From an uncultured candidate division Zixibacteria bacterium (lineage in GTDB: Bacteria > Zixibacteria > MSB-5A5 > SM1-73), in NCBI GenBank assembly GCA_903908285.1, contig CAIVRH010000007.1, positions 1 through 64,000 of the forward strand: 64,000 bases of DNA. The letters are read 5' to 3'. How positions within the stretch are numbered: position 1 is the first letter of the stretch; every line of letters starts with the position of its first letter. The notes beneath the pieces were generated by a model. It saw only the letters and a program-made list of their open reading frames with translations, did not search any database and was not told where the DNA came from. Position numbers and translations under genes: made by a program. Below, piece after piece: positions 42,373 to 51,847 of the stretch.

Positions 42373-42705
42373 ATTCTGGGTTTATCTGTATTACGACAAC
42401 CGGAGTTTTCTTTATACCGAATAAGACAATCTTCATCGTGCAGTTTTGAGAATCAGCCCCTGACCCAAGTTAGGGGCTGGTCTTCAAAGAAGATTGATCT
42501 ATAGATTCCAAAAGTGTTTTGAACTGTCATGAAAGAACTGATGTTGTCGAAAATAATAAGTGATGGTTTTGCGAGTGGGAAATCTCAATAAAGGGAGATT
42601 CTTCGGCTACACCTCAGAATGACATTTGAGGATGGAATTTCGTTGGATTATCTGTTAGAACATATTTCTTATCTATGGAGATTTAAAACATAGAAGGAGC
42701 AAAAG
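42373..42705. other. Intergenic region before glyA
   Basis: No gene. A 10- to 11-bp hairpin (CAGCCCCTGAC 42454-42464 with GTTAGGGGCTG 42469-42479, one G-U pair) could end the rpiB transcript, although no T-run follows. A REP-like stretch with AATCTC/GAGATT pairing lies around 42580-42615. I saw no glycine or tetrahydrofolate riboswitch signature. Confidence 0.45.
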
Positions 42706-43959
42706 ATGAGCAAGCTAAAAGAAGTCGATCGGGAGATATTCGACATCATTTATGGCGAAACCCAAAGACAAGCTTTCGGTCTGGAGCTTATCGCTTCGGA
42801 GAATTTTGTCTCTGAGGCGGTGATGGAAGCCATGGGCTCGGTGATGACCAATAAATACGCGGAAGGCTATCCGGGAAAGAGATATTACGGTGGGTGTGAA
42901 TTCATGGATATGGCTGAAAATTTAGCCCGGGAACGAGCTAAAATATTGTTCGGCTGTGAGCACGTAAACGTTCAGCCGCATTCCGGTTCCCAGGCAAATA
43001 TGGCAGTGTATTTCTCCGTGCTACAACCCGGTGACACTATTCTGGGACTGAACCTATCGCACGGCGGTCACCTCACCCACGGACACCCGATTAATTTTTC
43101 GGGAAAATTTTTCCACGTGGTTCCCTACGGGGTGAATAAAGAGACCGAGGTGATAGATTACGCCGAACTGCGCAAGATCGCTATCGAAGCCAAACCCAAG
43201 ATGATCATCGCCGGCGCATCCGCCTATCCCCGGGAACTGGATTTCAAAAAGTTCCGCGAAGTAGCAGATGAGGTGGGGGCATACCTGATGGTGGACATTG
43301 CCCACATAGCCGGTCTGATTGTAGCGGGATTACACCAGTCGCCCGTTCCTTATGCTGATTTTGTTACCACCACCACCCACAAGACACTAAGGGGACCCCG
43401 GGGTGGGATGATCATGTGCATGGAAAAGTTCGCCAAGGATCTGGACAGAGAAGTGATGCCCGGGATTCAGGGTGGTCCTTTGATGCATGTGATCTCGGCC
43501 AAAGCAGTGGCATTCAAGGAAGCCCTGGAACCGTCCTTCAAAGAATATCAAGTTCAGATCGTGAAGAATGCCAAGACGCTGGCAGGTGAAATGATGCGCC
43601 TGGGCTATCATGTCATATCCGGCGGAACCGATACTCATCTGATGTTAATCAGCCTGGTGGAGAAAAATCTCACCGGAAAGGTGGTGGAGGATGAATTGGG
43701 GAAAGCCGGAATTACAGTCAACAAGAACACCGTCCCCTTCGATCCGCAGAAGCCATTTATTACTTCAGGCATTCGCATAGGTACACCGGCTTTGACCACC
43801 AGAGGTATGAAAGAACCGGAAATGAAACAGGTGGCGCAGCTGATCGACCAGGTCATCTCCAATTTGAATGACCACGGAGTTTATGCCAAGATAAATGAAG
43901 AGGTCAAAGCGCTATGCCAGAGGTTTCCTCTATACAAGGAAAGGTTGGAAAGTGCGTAG
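42706..43959 (+). CDS. glyA: Serine hydroxymethyltransferase
   Basis: A 417-residue PLP enzyme converting serine and tetrahydrofolate to glycine and methylene-THF. It is clear from [49 protein letters not shown] and the PLP lysine in [29 protein letters not shown] precedes the ATG. It feeds one-carbon units to the downstream methyltransferase/reductase. Confidence 0.98.
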   Translation: MSKLKEVDREIFDIIYGETQRQAFGLELIASENFVSEAVMEAMGSVMTNKYAEGYPGKRYYGGCEFMDMAENLARERAKILFGCEHVNVQPHSGSQANMAVYFSVLQPGDTILGLNLSHGGHLTHGHPINFSGKFFHVVPYGVNKETEVIDYAELRKIAIEAKPKMIIAGASAYPRELDFKKFREVADEVGAYLMVDIAHIAGLIVAGLHQSPVPYADFVTTTTHKTLRGPRGGMIMCMEKFAKDLDREVMPGIQGGPLMHVISAKAVAFKEALEPSFKEYQVQIVKNAKTLAGEMMRLGYHVISGGTDTHLMLISLVEKNLTGKVVEDELGKAGITVNKNTVPFDPQKPFITSGIRIGTPALTTRGMKEPEMKQVAQLIDQVISNLNDHGVYAKINEEVKALCQRFPLYKERLESA

Positions 43960-44058
43960 AAGCGTTTAATGTTCAAAGTTTAAAGTTTAAGATTAATAAT
44001 TTGGTTTTGAGATTTTAACTCACAACTCGAAACTCTATACTCAATCCTCCATACTAAA

Positions 44059-45921
44059 ATGACCAATCCGTTTTTAGAGAGGCTGCAAAAAGGGGTTGTG
44101 CTCTGTGACGGGGCAATGGGGACTCTTCTGTATATGCGGGGTATCTCCTATCAACGCTCCTTCGATGAGCAGAATATCTCCAATCCCAATGTGGTATTGG
44201 ATGCTCATCGGGATTATATCAAAGCCGGCGCAGAGATCATAGAGACCAACACCTTTGGAGCTAATGCAGCCCGGTTGAAGAATTTCGGGTTGGAAGACAA
44301 GGTCAGAGAGATAAATCTCAAAGGTGCCAAAATTGCCAGAGAGGCAAGAGAGATAGAGGGAAAAGAAGTGTTTGTGGCTGGATCGATGGGACCTTTGGGG
44401 AAACTTCTTACCCCTTTGGGGTATCTTTCAGAAATAGAAGCCGTGGATATATTCCAGAAACAGGCTGAGGCTTTGCTTGAAGGTGGAGTGGACCTGTTCA
44501 TGGTGGAAACATTCTCCGACATAGCAGAAATCAAGCTGGCGGTTTTGGCCATCAGAAACGTCTGCAAACTTCCCATTATAGCATCCATGACTTTCGGTGA
44601 AGACGGCAAAACTTTTCTGGGATACTCGGCAGAAGAGGCGGCCAAAGAATTGGATCAGCTGGAGGTGGAGATCATCGGTGCCAACTGCAGCGTGGGGCCT
44701 CAGAACATGCTGGATGTAGCCAGACGCCTGCGTCGGGCAACCGGCAAGATGATAGCAATACAACCCAACGCCGGACTCCCCCGATTTGTGGACGGGAGAT
44801 TCGTCTATCTTTCCTCACCGGAGTATTTTGCGGAATATGCCATGGAATATCTTAAAGTCGGAACCAACATCATCGGAGGGTGCTGCGGCACGACTCCGGA
44901 ATATACCCTGGTTTTGTCCCGTATGCTGAAAAATTACAGGTCGGATCCGACGGTTACGGGGAATTCCCAAATATCCATCGATGAGCAGATAAAAGAAGAA
45001 AAACCGACTCCCCTAGAGAGTGATAAAGCTTCCGATTTCACCAAAAAACTGGGAAAGAAATTTTTAGTTTCGGTGGAGGTCGATCCGCCCCGCGGAATCA
45101 ATCCGGAAAAAATCCTTCAAAATGTGCAGAGGTTGAAAGATCTGGGAGTGGATGCCATAAATATAGCGGACAGCCCCATGGCCAAGGTGAGAATGAGCTG
45201 CATAGCTTTGGCTTATCTGATAAAGGAGAAGGTGGGGCTTGAAACCATCCTGCATTGTACCTGCAGGGATAGAAACCTCATGGGTTTGCAGTCGGATCTG
45301 TTGGGGGTGCATGCCCTGGGTATTTACAACATACTTGCCGTCACCGGTGATCCTCCGGTATTGGGGGATTATCCCCAAGCCACCGCCGTGTATGATGTCG
45401 ATTCCATCGGGCTGGTGAAAATCATAAACAAGCTGAACCATGGTACAGATTGGGCAGGTAATTCAATCGGCTCACCCACCCGTCTATGCGTGGGGGTAGC
45501 GGTCAATCCAAACGCTCAAGATTTGGAAAGGGAGATAATCCGGTTTGGAAAAAAAGTGGATGCGGGTGCGGTTTTTGCCTTCACCCAACCCATCTATGAT
45601 CTTGAGATTCTGGAGACTTTCTTGCAAAAGGTTTCTCCCATCAAAATACCTGTTTTCTTGGGCATCCTGCCGCTTTTAAACTACAAACATGCCGAGTTCA
45701 TGCACAACGAAGTGCCGGGGATGAACATTCCCCAAAGAATAAGGGAGAGATTAAAGGAGGCAAAAGATCGGAGCGCGGAGATGGGAATTACCATAGCAAG
45801 GGAAATCTTGGATGAAGCCAAGCATATGGTAGACGGAGTATATATCATGCCCTCATTTGGAAGATTCGAGATGGTATCAGAACTGTTGGAGGGATTTGTT
45901 ATGAAGGAAAAACATCTATGA
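44059..45921 (+). CDS. Bifunctional homocysteine S-methyltransferase / methylenetetrahydrofolate reductase
   Basis: A 620-residue fusion. Residues 1-290 are a homocysteine methyltransferase (LCDGAMGTLLYMRG, ETNTFGAN, zinc cysteines in GANCS and GGCCGTTPE). Residues about 330-620 are a MetF-type reductase (SVEVDPPRGINPEKIL, HCTCRDRNLMGLQSDLLG, NILAVTGDPP, FAFTQPIYD). It links one-carbon flow from GlyA to methionine, as in YitJ-type proteins. No cobalamin-binding domain is present, so it is not MetH itself. Confidence 0.93.
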   Translation: MTNPFLERLQKGVVLCDGAMGTLLYMRGISYQRSFDEQNISNPNVVLDAHRDYIKAGAEIIETNTFGANAARLKNFGLEDKVREINLKGAKIAREAREIEGKEVFVAGSMGPLGKLLTPLGYLSEIEAVDIFQKQAEALLEGGVDLFMVETFSDIAEIKLAVLAIRNVCKLPIIASMTFGEDGKTFLGYSAEEAAKELDQLEVEIIGANCSVGPQNMLDVARRLRRATGKMIAIQPNAGLPRFVDGRFVYLSSPEYFAEYAMEYLKVGTNIIGGCCGTTPEYTLVLSRMLKNYRSDPTVTGNSQISIDEQIKEEKPTPLESDKASDFTKKLGKKFLVSVEVDPPRGINPEKILQNVQRLKDLGVDAINIADSPMAKVRMSCIALAYLIKEKVGLETILHCTCRDRNLMGLQSDLLGVHALGIYNILAVTGDPPVLGDYPQATAVYDVDSIGLVKIINKLNHGTDWAGNSIGSPTRLCVGVAVNPNAQDLEREIIRFGKKVDAGAVFAFTQPIYDLEILETFLQKVSPIKIPVFLGILPLLNYKHAEFMHNEVPGMNIPQRIRERLKEAKDRSAEMGITIAREILDEAKHMVDGVYIMPSFGRFEMVSELLEGFVMKEKHL

Positions 45922-46252
45922 ATTGAAGCAGATGCAGATAGATACCCGTGTTTTTATTCTCCCCACAAAATATCTCTTCCATAGGATTCCAAGTCATTGG
46001 GTGTCATATTCTTGGAATTTCAAGTTCAAGTAACAGTTTAGACTGCGTAAAGCATTAATTGCTTGATTTATATCATCTCCTCCACGTAAGTCTACATCTT
46101 GCTATTAAGGGGCTGTTGAAAAAACCAATTCGCTCGTATGGGTTCTATGGTAATAAACGATTTTCGCTTATAGGGGCGGGAATTTATCCCGCTCTGAAAT
46201 TTGACTTTTTCAATACTTCTATAAACATCGGATGAGCGATGTGAACACAAAC
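45922..46252. other. Intergenic region between convergent genes
   Basis: No gene. GCGGGAATTTATCCCGC (46174-46190) is an inverted repeat; a like sequence (GGCGGGATTTCATCCCAC) occurs near 5167, so it is a dispersed repeat. The stretches GTTGAAAAAACC and GACTTTTTCAATAC flank it and are partly complementary. Confidence 0.4.
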
Positions 46253-48268
46253 TCATGGAACCAGGATCTTTTGTCCTGCCATCATCTCAGTGCTCAGTTG
46301 GAGAAATGAACGCTCCCTGATCTGTATGGCTTTCATAGTATCAGGATAGGTTCTAGACAGGTTATATTTTTGTTGTGGATCCTTGGATGTGTCGTAAAGA
46401 GAACAACTTACGCCTATTCTTTCAACCAGATAATCATATCCTTCCATCCAACCGACTGTGGGACCATCCATCATCATGGCAAATCCCTTATCATCTTTGG
46501 GAAGAGATAGTATATCCCGCCCCCAGGATTGATGAAGAGCCGGTTTACCCAATATGCCGAAGATGGTAGGAATCAGGTCGGTCTGGCTGGCTACAGTCGA
46601 TATCCTTTTGGGCGAGGTACCTAGAACATCCGGGGCATAGATCAGACTTGCGATATGAAATCTATCTGCCGGAAGCTCAGTTTGGGTTTCCATGAATTTC
46701 CCGTGATCCGCTACTAAAACGAATATGGTGTTTTTGAAATAGGGCTGTTTTTCCGCCTGCCGGAAAAACTGGCCCAGAGCCCAATCCGAGTAATAAAAAG
46801 AGTTTAAATAGTTAGATTGAGAAACGTCATCGCCGAAAACCTTGAAACTGTCGTTGGGGATTGAGAAGGGTTCGTGATTGCTGACGGTAACGATGACCCC
46901 CAGAAAAGGGTTGTCGCCAAATTTAGCAAACTCTTCATTCGCCTTTTCATATGTCAAATGATCCGGAACTCCCCATCTGCCCAGTTTTGTTCCTAATGGG
47001 AAATCCTCTTGTCGGATAAATTTTTCGAATCCCTGACTCCTTAAGAAACCCTCCATATTATCGAACTGCAAATCACCGCCATAAACTAAGATATTTTGAT
47101 AACCCCTTTTCTTTAAAATCTCCACGATAGAGGAGGAAGGCCGATTGGCAGAATAACGCCTCATCATAGAACGTCCGGCTTGGGAGGGGAACGAGCATAA
47201 CACGGAAACTATACCGCGATTGGTGCGAGTGCCAGTGGCATAGAAACGTTCAAACAAAACCCCCCTTTGAGCCAGGCTATCAAAATTGGGGGTGGCGTCG
47301 GGTTTACCACCTAAAGCTCCAACATAGCGAGCTAACCAACTCTCCAGCAGAATGATTACCACATTGTAATCCTTAGACTTTAGGGAGTCGGATACAGGAT
47401 AATACCAGCGGTCCAGAGAACGGCGGGGGTTAGTCAATTTTTCCCTGGGGTTGTATAAAAGCTTTTGAACTGTGGAGAGCGCTTCCGAAGAAGGATAGAA
47501 ATGATATCTTTTAAGGATTTCACCTCTTTCCTCGCGGTTATCCTCCCACCAGGATTTCCCGAGAGTGTAGACTCCATTCAGCGCCAGCTGGTTGGCAAAG
47601 CCATAGGGACTAAAATATGCCACTCCCCAGTCAATGGGTGCAAGCTGCGTGCGTCCGCGTGCTCCCAAGAACAACAGAGCAGCACCTAAGACAAAGTAAA
47701 CTAATGGACGGATAAATCCTTCCCTTTGTTTCCAATGGAATATCCTCCGGCTGATTCTGATGACGAAGGTCGAAAAAACAAAAGTGATCGCTCCCAATAA
47801 GAGGAAATAGAGAGCAACCGGATAAGCCGACCACATGGAGTACCAGACCATATCGGGATGATCCATATATTCCCAGACCCAGCGGCTCAGCCGGGTGCCG
47901 AATTCCCCGAAATATTCGATATCCACCAGACTCGAGAAAAAGAACAAACCCATACCTGACAAAAAAAGGATTAAGACTACCATCCGGGACGCTTTCCAAC
48001 GGTCTATACTGACGAAAGGGATATGGCTTAGGAGAAATAACGGGATGAGCAAATAGCTCAACACCACCATATCGAAGCGGGCTCCGATAAAAAACGATTT
48101 CGCCAGCGTGGTGGGCGGAATGCCTTTTGCCAACAGGTGGTGCTTCATAAGAAATCCAAAACGGAAGATAGTCAAAAATACCAATGACAGAAGAAAAATG
48201 GAGGCGAAGAACAAAATAGTCCTGGAGGGAGATACGGAAGATAGAAAATTTCGGAGTCGCTGTTTCAT
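46253..48268 (-). CDS. LTA synthase-like phosphoglycerol transferase (sulfatase fold)
   Basis: A 671-residue membrane enzyme. Five hydrophobic segments fill the first 210 residues. The extracytoplasmic sulfatase-fold domain has ILLESWLARYVGALGGKPDATPNFDSL, TNRGIVSVLCSFPSQ (with the catalytic Thr in GTRTNRG), VADHGKF and RFHIASLIYAP. Members move phosphoglycerol or phosphoethanolamine to lipids or glycans. A glycan-modifying role fits better than lipoteichoic acid in this probable diderm. Confidence 0.85.
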   Translation of the reverse strand: MKQRLRNFLSSVSPSRTILFFASIFLLSLVFLTIFRFGFLMKHHLLAKGIPPTTLAKSFFIGARFDMVVLSYLLIPLFLLSHIPFVSIDRWKASRMVVLILFLSGMGLFFFSSLVDIEYFGEFGTRLSRWVWEYMDHPDMVWYSMWSAYPVALYFLLLGAITFVFSTFVIRISRRIFHWKQREGFIRPLVYFVLGAALLFLGARGRTQLAPIDWGVAYFSPYGFANQLALNGVYTLGKSWWEDNREERGEILKRYHFYPSSEALSTVQKLLYNPREKLTNPRRSLDRWYYPVSDSLKSKDYNVVIILLESWLARYVGALGGKPDATPNFDSLAQRGVLFERFYATGTRTNRGIVSVLCSFPSQAGRSMMRRYSANRPSSSIVEILKKRGYQNILVYGGDLQFDNMEGFLRSQGFEKFIRQEDFPLGTKLGRWGVPDHLTYEKANEEFAKFGDNPFLGVIVTVSNHEPFSIPNDSFKVFGDDVSQSNYLNSFYYSDWALGQFFRQAEKQPYFKNTIFVLVADHGKFMETQTELPADRFHIASLIYAPDVLGTSPKRISTVASQTDLIPTIFGILGKPALHQSWGRDILSLPKDDKGFAMMMDGPTVGWMEGYDYLVERIGVSCSLYDTSKDPQQKYNLSRTYPDTMKAIQIRERSFLQLSTEMMAGQKILVP

Positions 48269-48420
48269 GGCGGATCAATGAGTTAAGGCAAGATTAGCTG
48301 CAGATAAAATAAGCATTAAGAACGGATTCATGATATATTCCTGATCATCGACCGGGTGCTCCGCATGACATATTTTGAACGTGCCGGAACCAGGCAAAAT
48401 ACGATCTACCATCAACCGTT

Positions 48421-48528
48421 TCATTTCTTTTTCAACTTCTCGACTTTCAAGTCCAACTGCAGCAGATAAAAGAACAAAGCAATCCAAATTACCAGGGTGA
48501 CGAACATGGTGATATAATTCGACGACAT
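48421..48528 (-). CDS. ccmD: CcmD-like small cytochrome c maturation protein
   Basis: A 35-residue protein: a short N-terminus, one membrane helix (MFVTLVIWIALFFYLL) and a charged KVEKLKKK tail, the typical CcmD build. It starts one base after the ccmC stop, and its SD AAGGAGG lies inside ccmC. It belongs to the heme export complex with CcmABC. Confidence 0.75.
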   Translation of the reverse strand: MSSNYITMFVTLVIWIALFFYLLQLDLKVEKLKKK

Positions 48529-48529
48529 G

Positions 48530-49180
48530 TTATCCCTCCTTAGATTCATCCATCAGACGGTTTACCCTTGTCTCCAGCTTGAAGATCCAAACGAATAGCC
48601 CGGTGAATCCAATCATCGAAGCCAAGAATGTGATCAGAATGGCAGGGGACATTTGTAACCTTAAACTGCTGCTAATCACCGAATCGTTAGGATGAAGCGA
48701 TTGGTAAACCCGGGGAATCACAAATACCAGAAACGGGACGGTCAAAAAAGCCAGGATAGCATAAACACTGGATAAGCTAGCTTCCTTTTCCTCCGAATCC
48801 ACTGCGGATCTCAAAGCAAAATACGCTCCATAAATTAAAAGCAAAATGAAGATCGATGTCTCCCGAGGATCCCAATTCCAAAAGGAACCCCAACCGGCTT
48901 TGGCGAATATGGATCCGGATATGGTGGCCAAGACGGTAAATAACAACCCCAAACGCGCGGCGGTCTTGGCCCGGTTATCATAAATCAAATCCTTTTCCCG
49001 GAGATAAAGAATGCTATAAATAAAGGATAATAAGAACGCCAAAACCGCCACCCAGGCCATGGGGACATGGAAAAAGAAAATTCTGGATACTTCCCCTAAC
49101 TGAAGCTGGGGTGGGGGTAGAAGGAATATGGCTACAATCACCACCGACATCCAGATCAACAATACAATTTTCCAAAACAT
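48530..49180 (-). CDS. ccmC: Heme exporter protein CcmC
   Basis: A 216-residue protein with six hydrophobic segments and the tryptophan-rich heme-handling motif WGSFWNWDPRET, followed by the conserved HP-type region near LHPNDSV. The second heme histidine site lies in RIFFFHVPMAW. It loads heme on CcmE for periplasmic cytochrome c maturation (System I). It is in an operon order ccmA-ccmB-ccmC-ccmD on the minus strand. Confidence 0.93.
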   Translation of the reverse strand: MFWKIVLLIWMSVVIVAIFLLPPPQLQLGEVSRIFFFHVPMAWVAVLAFLLSFIYSILYLREKDLIYDNRAKTAARLGLLFTVLATISGSIFAKAGWGSFWNWDPRETSIFILLLIYGAYFALRSAVDSEEKEASLSSVYAILAFLTVPFLVFVIPRVYQSLHPNDSVISSSLRLQMSPAILITFLASMIGFTGLFVWIFKLETRVNRLMDESKEG

Positions 49181-49256
49181 ATTTTTAACCAGATTAGGAT
49201 GATACGTTTGATTCTACTACTTTGACCAACCACGTCTGTTCCTAGCGGTGCTCCGG

Positions 49257-49940
49257 TCACTCATTCCATACGAAATCAAACAGTAGAATCGAAGCGGTAA
49301 ACATCACTACCACATATGACCCGAGCAGACCCAGATCGCCAAATCCGGCAGAAAAATCATGGCTTTCCAGCGAGAGCCGGGTTCCATCGATACCCGCGAT
49401 CAATAACGGCAGGAGAATGGGAAAAGAGAGCACGGCAAGAAGGGCTCCCTTGATATGTGATTTGGATATGATGGCAGCGATGATGGTGGTAGAACAAACC
49501 AGTCCCAGACTCCCCAGAAGAAGAACTGCAAAAAACAGAGGAAGATTCAGGATAGATAAGTTCATCCAGATAATAAAGAGAGGGACGATCACCACTTCCA
49601 AAACCAGGAGCAATACCAAGTTGAATAGCAATTTTCCCACCAGTACGGTGCCGGGTGAAGCGGTCAACTTCAACAGATTAACGGTTTTGCTTTCCTCTTC
49701 CTTTACGAAAACCTGAGCTAAACCCGACATGCTCGAAAAAAATATCACCAGCCAGAATAACGAGGAGGTAATTCGGCTGTTTAGTGAAAAACCGCCAATC
49801 GAAAAGCTCACCACGGTCAGGGTGGTGAGGGCAAACATCACAATGGTATTTAAGGCATAGCGGTTTCGCATCTCCGACTTGAGATCCTTGAACAGAATCC
49901 AAACCGGCTTAACTACCCAATTGGAGGATTTTATCTCCAT
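49257..49940 (-). CDS. ccmB: Heme exporter protein CcmB
   Basis: About 227 residues from the ATG at 49940, with AAGGAAG upstream; a TTG two codons earlier is less likely. Six hydrophobic segments, and the conserved region FFSSMSGLAQVFVKEEESKTVNLLKLTASPGTVLVGKLLFN. It is the membrane part of the CcmAB transporter. It overlaps the end of ccmA by about 32 bases. Confidence 0.92.
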   Translation of the reverse strand: MEIKSSNWVVKPVWILFKDLKSEMRNRYALNTIVMFALTTLTVVSFSIGGFSLNSRITSSLFWLVIFFSSMSGLAQVFVKEEESKTVNLLKLTASPGTVLVGKLLFNLVLLLVLEVVIVPLFIIWMNLSILNLPLFFAVLLLGSLGLVCSTTIIAAIISKSHIKGALLAVLSFPILLPLLIAGIDGTRLSLESHDFSAGFGDLGLLGSYVVVMFTASILLFDFVWNE

Positions 49941-50526
49941 ATTCAAAATCTTCCTTACGGTTGGTGGCTATTATAAGAACACCTTTTTCCTTTTGGAGAG
50001 AAATTATTTCCTCCGCCAATTCTATTCCCTCATCATCTAAGTTGGCGGTGGGTTCGTCCAAGAGGAGAATGTCGGGTTCATGAAACAGAGCAAACGCATA
50101 TTTGAGTCTCTGTTTCATCCCGGAGGAATAAGAAAATACAAAATCGTTTTCTCTTCCCTCCAAACCAACCCGGGTGATTATTTTCTTCAAGTCCTCCGGG
50201 GCCGGGATTACACCCCGTATGCGGCTTAAAAAAGAAAGATTCTCCAAGGCGGTCAATTCCGCATAAAGCTCCAAATCCGGCATCACCAATCCGAAAAGAT
50301 TTCTGCTCTCGTCTGTGGTCAGGTTCTTTCCGTCGTGCCGGATCAGAACCTGGCCTTGGGTGGGTCGGATAAGCCCGCAGAGGATTTTGAGCAGGGTGGT
50401 TTTGCCCGAACCGTTCTTGCCGGTGATAACCAACGAACCTTTATCCGGCAGGGAAAAATCAATCTCCTCAAAGATTTTCCTGGGGCCAAACCATTTTCCC
50501 AAATTTTTAGATTCTAAAGATATCAT
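49909..50526 (-). CDS. ccmA: Heme exporter ATP-binding protein CcmA
   Basis: A 205-residue ABC ATPase. Walker A GKNGSGKTT is at about 36-44, the signature YSSGMKQRLKYA near 130-141, and Walker B ILLLDEPTANLD follows. It powers release of heme-loaded CcmE. It heads the ccmABCD operon; its SD is poor. Confidence 0.92.
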   Translation of the reverse strand: MISLESKNLGKWFGPRKIFEEIDFSLPDKGSLVITGKNGSGKTTLLKILCGLIRPTQGQVLIRHDGKNLTTDESRNLFGLVMPDLELYAELTALENLSFLSRIRGVIPAPEDLKKIITRVGLEGRENDFVFSYSSGMKQRLKYAFALFHEPDILLLDEPTANLDDEGIELAEEIISLQKEKGVLIIATNRKEDFEYGDKILQLGS

Positions 50527-50775
50527 TCGATTTTCTAAAATGACAGTACTCTACAGCTCAATATTGAAAGTGAAAATATGACAAATGATATTTGTAGTCA
50601 AGAGAAATGAGAGTATTCACATCAGAGGTGTTTCTTCAAGGGGAATCCACTTTTTGTTCCAACAATGATTTTGTGGATAATCACAACAGGTAATCGAATC
50701 CAATAAAAAGGGATTTTGAAGCTTTAAGTGGTTCTCCAAAATCCCTGGAACTTGGAAATGGGATATGTGGTTAGT

Positions 50776-51501
50776 CTATCTAAGCACATTTAGTATTCTA
50801 TTCCACCTAACCCGTTGAGGGAAGTGCAGGAGGTTGTATCCGATATTTTTGGGGATGGACAGCGGGTCGGCGCTGCTGATTATCGGAGCATTTGAATCGG
50901 GCGCCCAGGACCAGTGGATGATCATGGCTTCCCCCAGTACCAATTCCCGGGGGAGCGGTCCCCAATAGCGGGAATCGGCGCTGTTGTCCCGATTATCCCC
51001 CATCATAAACAGATGTCCTGAGGGAACTCTGTAAGGTCCAAAGTTATCCCGCGGGTCTTTCCCTGAAACGTGACCGCCCAGATCGGTATATTTAGCATAG
51101 ATCGGATCGGGGAACTTTTTCCCATCCACATATAACACCTTGTTTCTGATCTCGACTGTCTGTCCCTCCGTAGCCACGCATCTTTTTATATAGTTAACCT
51201 TGGGATTTTGAGGATACTTAAAGATCACGATATCGCCGGGCTTTGGTTCGCGTAAAGCCGGAAGATGAACCGGCAAAAGCGGAACCTTGGCTCCATAGAT
51301 GAATTTGTTAGCCAAGAGGAAATCACCCACCAGCAGGGTATCCTCCATGGAGCCGGATGGAATTTTATACGCCTCCACCACGGAACACTTGATGATCAAC
51401 GCCATTATCAAAGCCACACCAAAAGACTCAACATATTCTCTTATTATCTCCAGGGCAGTCTTTTTTTCCTTCCTCACCTCTGGTTTTTTCTTTCCAAACA
51501 T
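50776..51501 (-). CDS. lepB: Signal peptidase I
   Basis: A 241-residue membrane protease. After one membrane helix comes the catalytic Ser (KIPSGSMEDTL, S51), and the general-base Lys is in NYIKRCVA (K106). GHLFMMGDNRDNSADSRYWG is the usual box E. It removes signal peptides of exported proteins such as those at 0.3-5 kb. GGAGG lies upstream of the ATG. Confidence 0.97.
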   Translation of the reverse strand: MFGKKKPEVRKEKKTALEIIREYVESFGVALIMALIIKCSVVEAYKIPSGSMEDTLLVGDFLLANKFIYGAKVPLLPVHLPALREPKPGDIVIFKYPQNPKVNYIKRCVATEGQTVEIRNKVLYVDGKKFPDPIYAKYTDLGGHVSGKDPRDNFGPYRVPSGHLFMMGDNRDNSADSRYWGPLPRELVLGEAMIIHWSWAPDSNAPIISSADPLSIPKNIGYNLLHFPQRVRWNRILNVLR

Positions 51502-51847
51502 GTGCCATCCTCCGCCTTTTGATTGTTAGCATTTCTTCTTTGGTATACGAAAGGGCATTAAACTTGTTTTGAAAATCTTCAAAAACTGTCGGTTCCGGGG
51601 CAAATCAAGAGAAGAATAACCCCTAACACAGCTTGAATGGAGATCATAAAAATTTTTTGAATTTGATGATTCCACCATATCATCCTCGATAAAATAGTGG
51701 GTTATGTCCCGGCTTTAACCGTCGCTGATCACTCCCTTTCAGATACCGGATTCCTCGACGTTTCAAACCGACAAATAGCAAATCTGGTGTTGACTTTATT
51801 AGGGGAATGTTGTATAAATATTGGAAGGCCAGAATCCAAAGGCGACT
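51502..51847. other. Divergent intergenic region between lepB and the desulfurase gene
   Basis: No gene. It holds the promoter of the plus-strand desulfurase gene at 51790-51818. Other structure is not evident. Confidence 0.5.
51790..51818 (+). promoter_or_regulatory. Sigma70-type promoter of the cysteine desulfurase gene
   Basis: TTGACT (51790-51795) and TATAAA (51813-51818) are 17 bases apart. Start would be near 51825, leaving a leader of about 23 bases before the ATG at 51848. This supports that ATG over the in-frame TTG at 51821. Confidence 0.7.

Noticed and set aside
42373-42705. Possible glycine or THF riboswitch before glyA
   Set aside because: None of the conserved core sequences of these riboswitches is visible; only REP-like and hairpin sequences are present.
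44059-45921. Cobalamin-dependent methionine synthase MetH
   Set aside because: Only the homocysteine-binding domain is shared; the rest is a MetF-type reductase and there is no cobalamin-binding domain.
46253-48268. True lipoteichoic acid synthase
   Set aside because: The heptosyltransferase-like and O-antigen ligase-like genes point to a diderm envelope; a phosphoglycerol or phosphoethanolamine transferase is the safer call.
48275-48487. 70-codon minus-strand ORF after ccmC
   Set aside because: It overlaps the 35-codon ccmD-like gene in another frame; the latter has an SD, coupling to ccmC and the right architecture.
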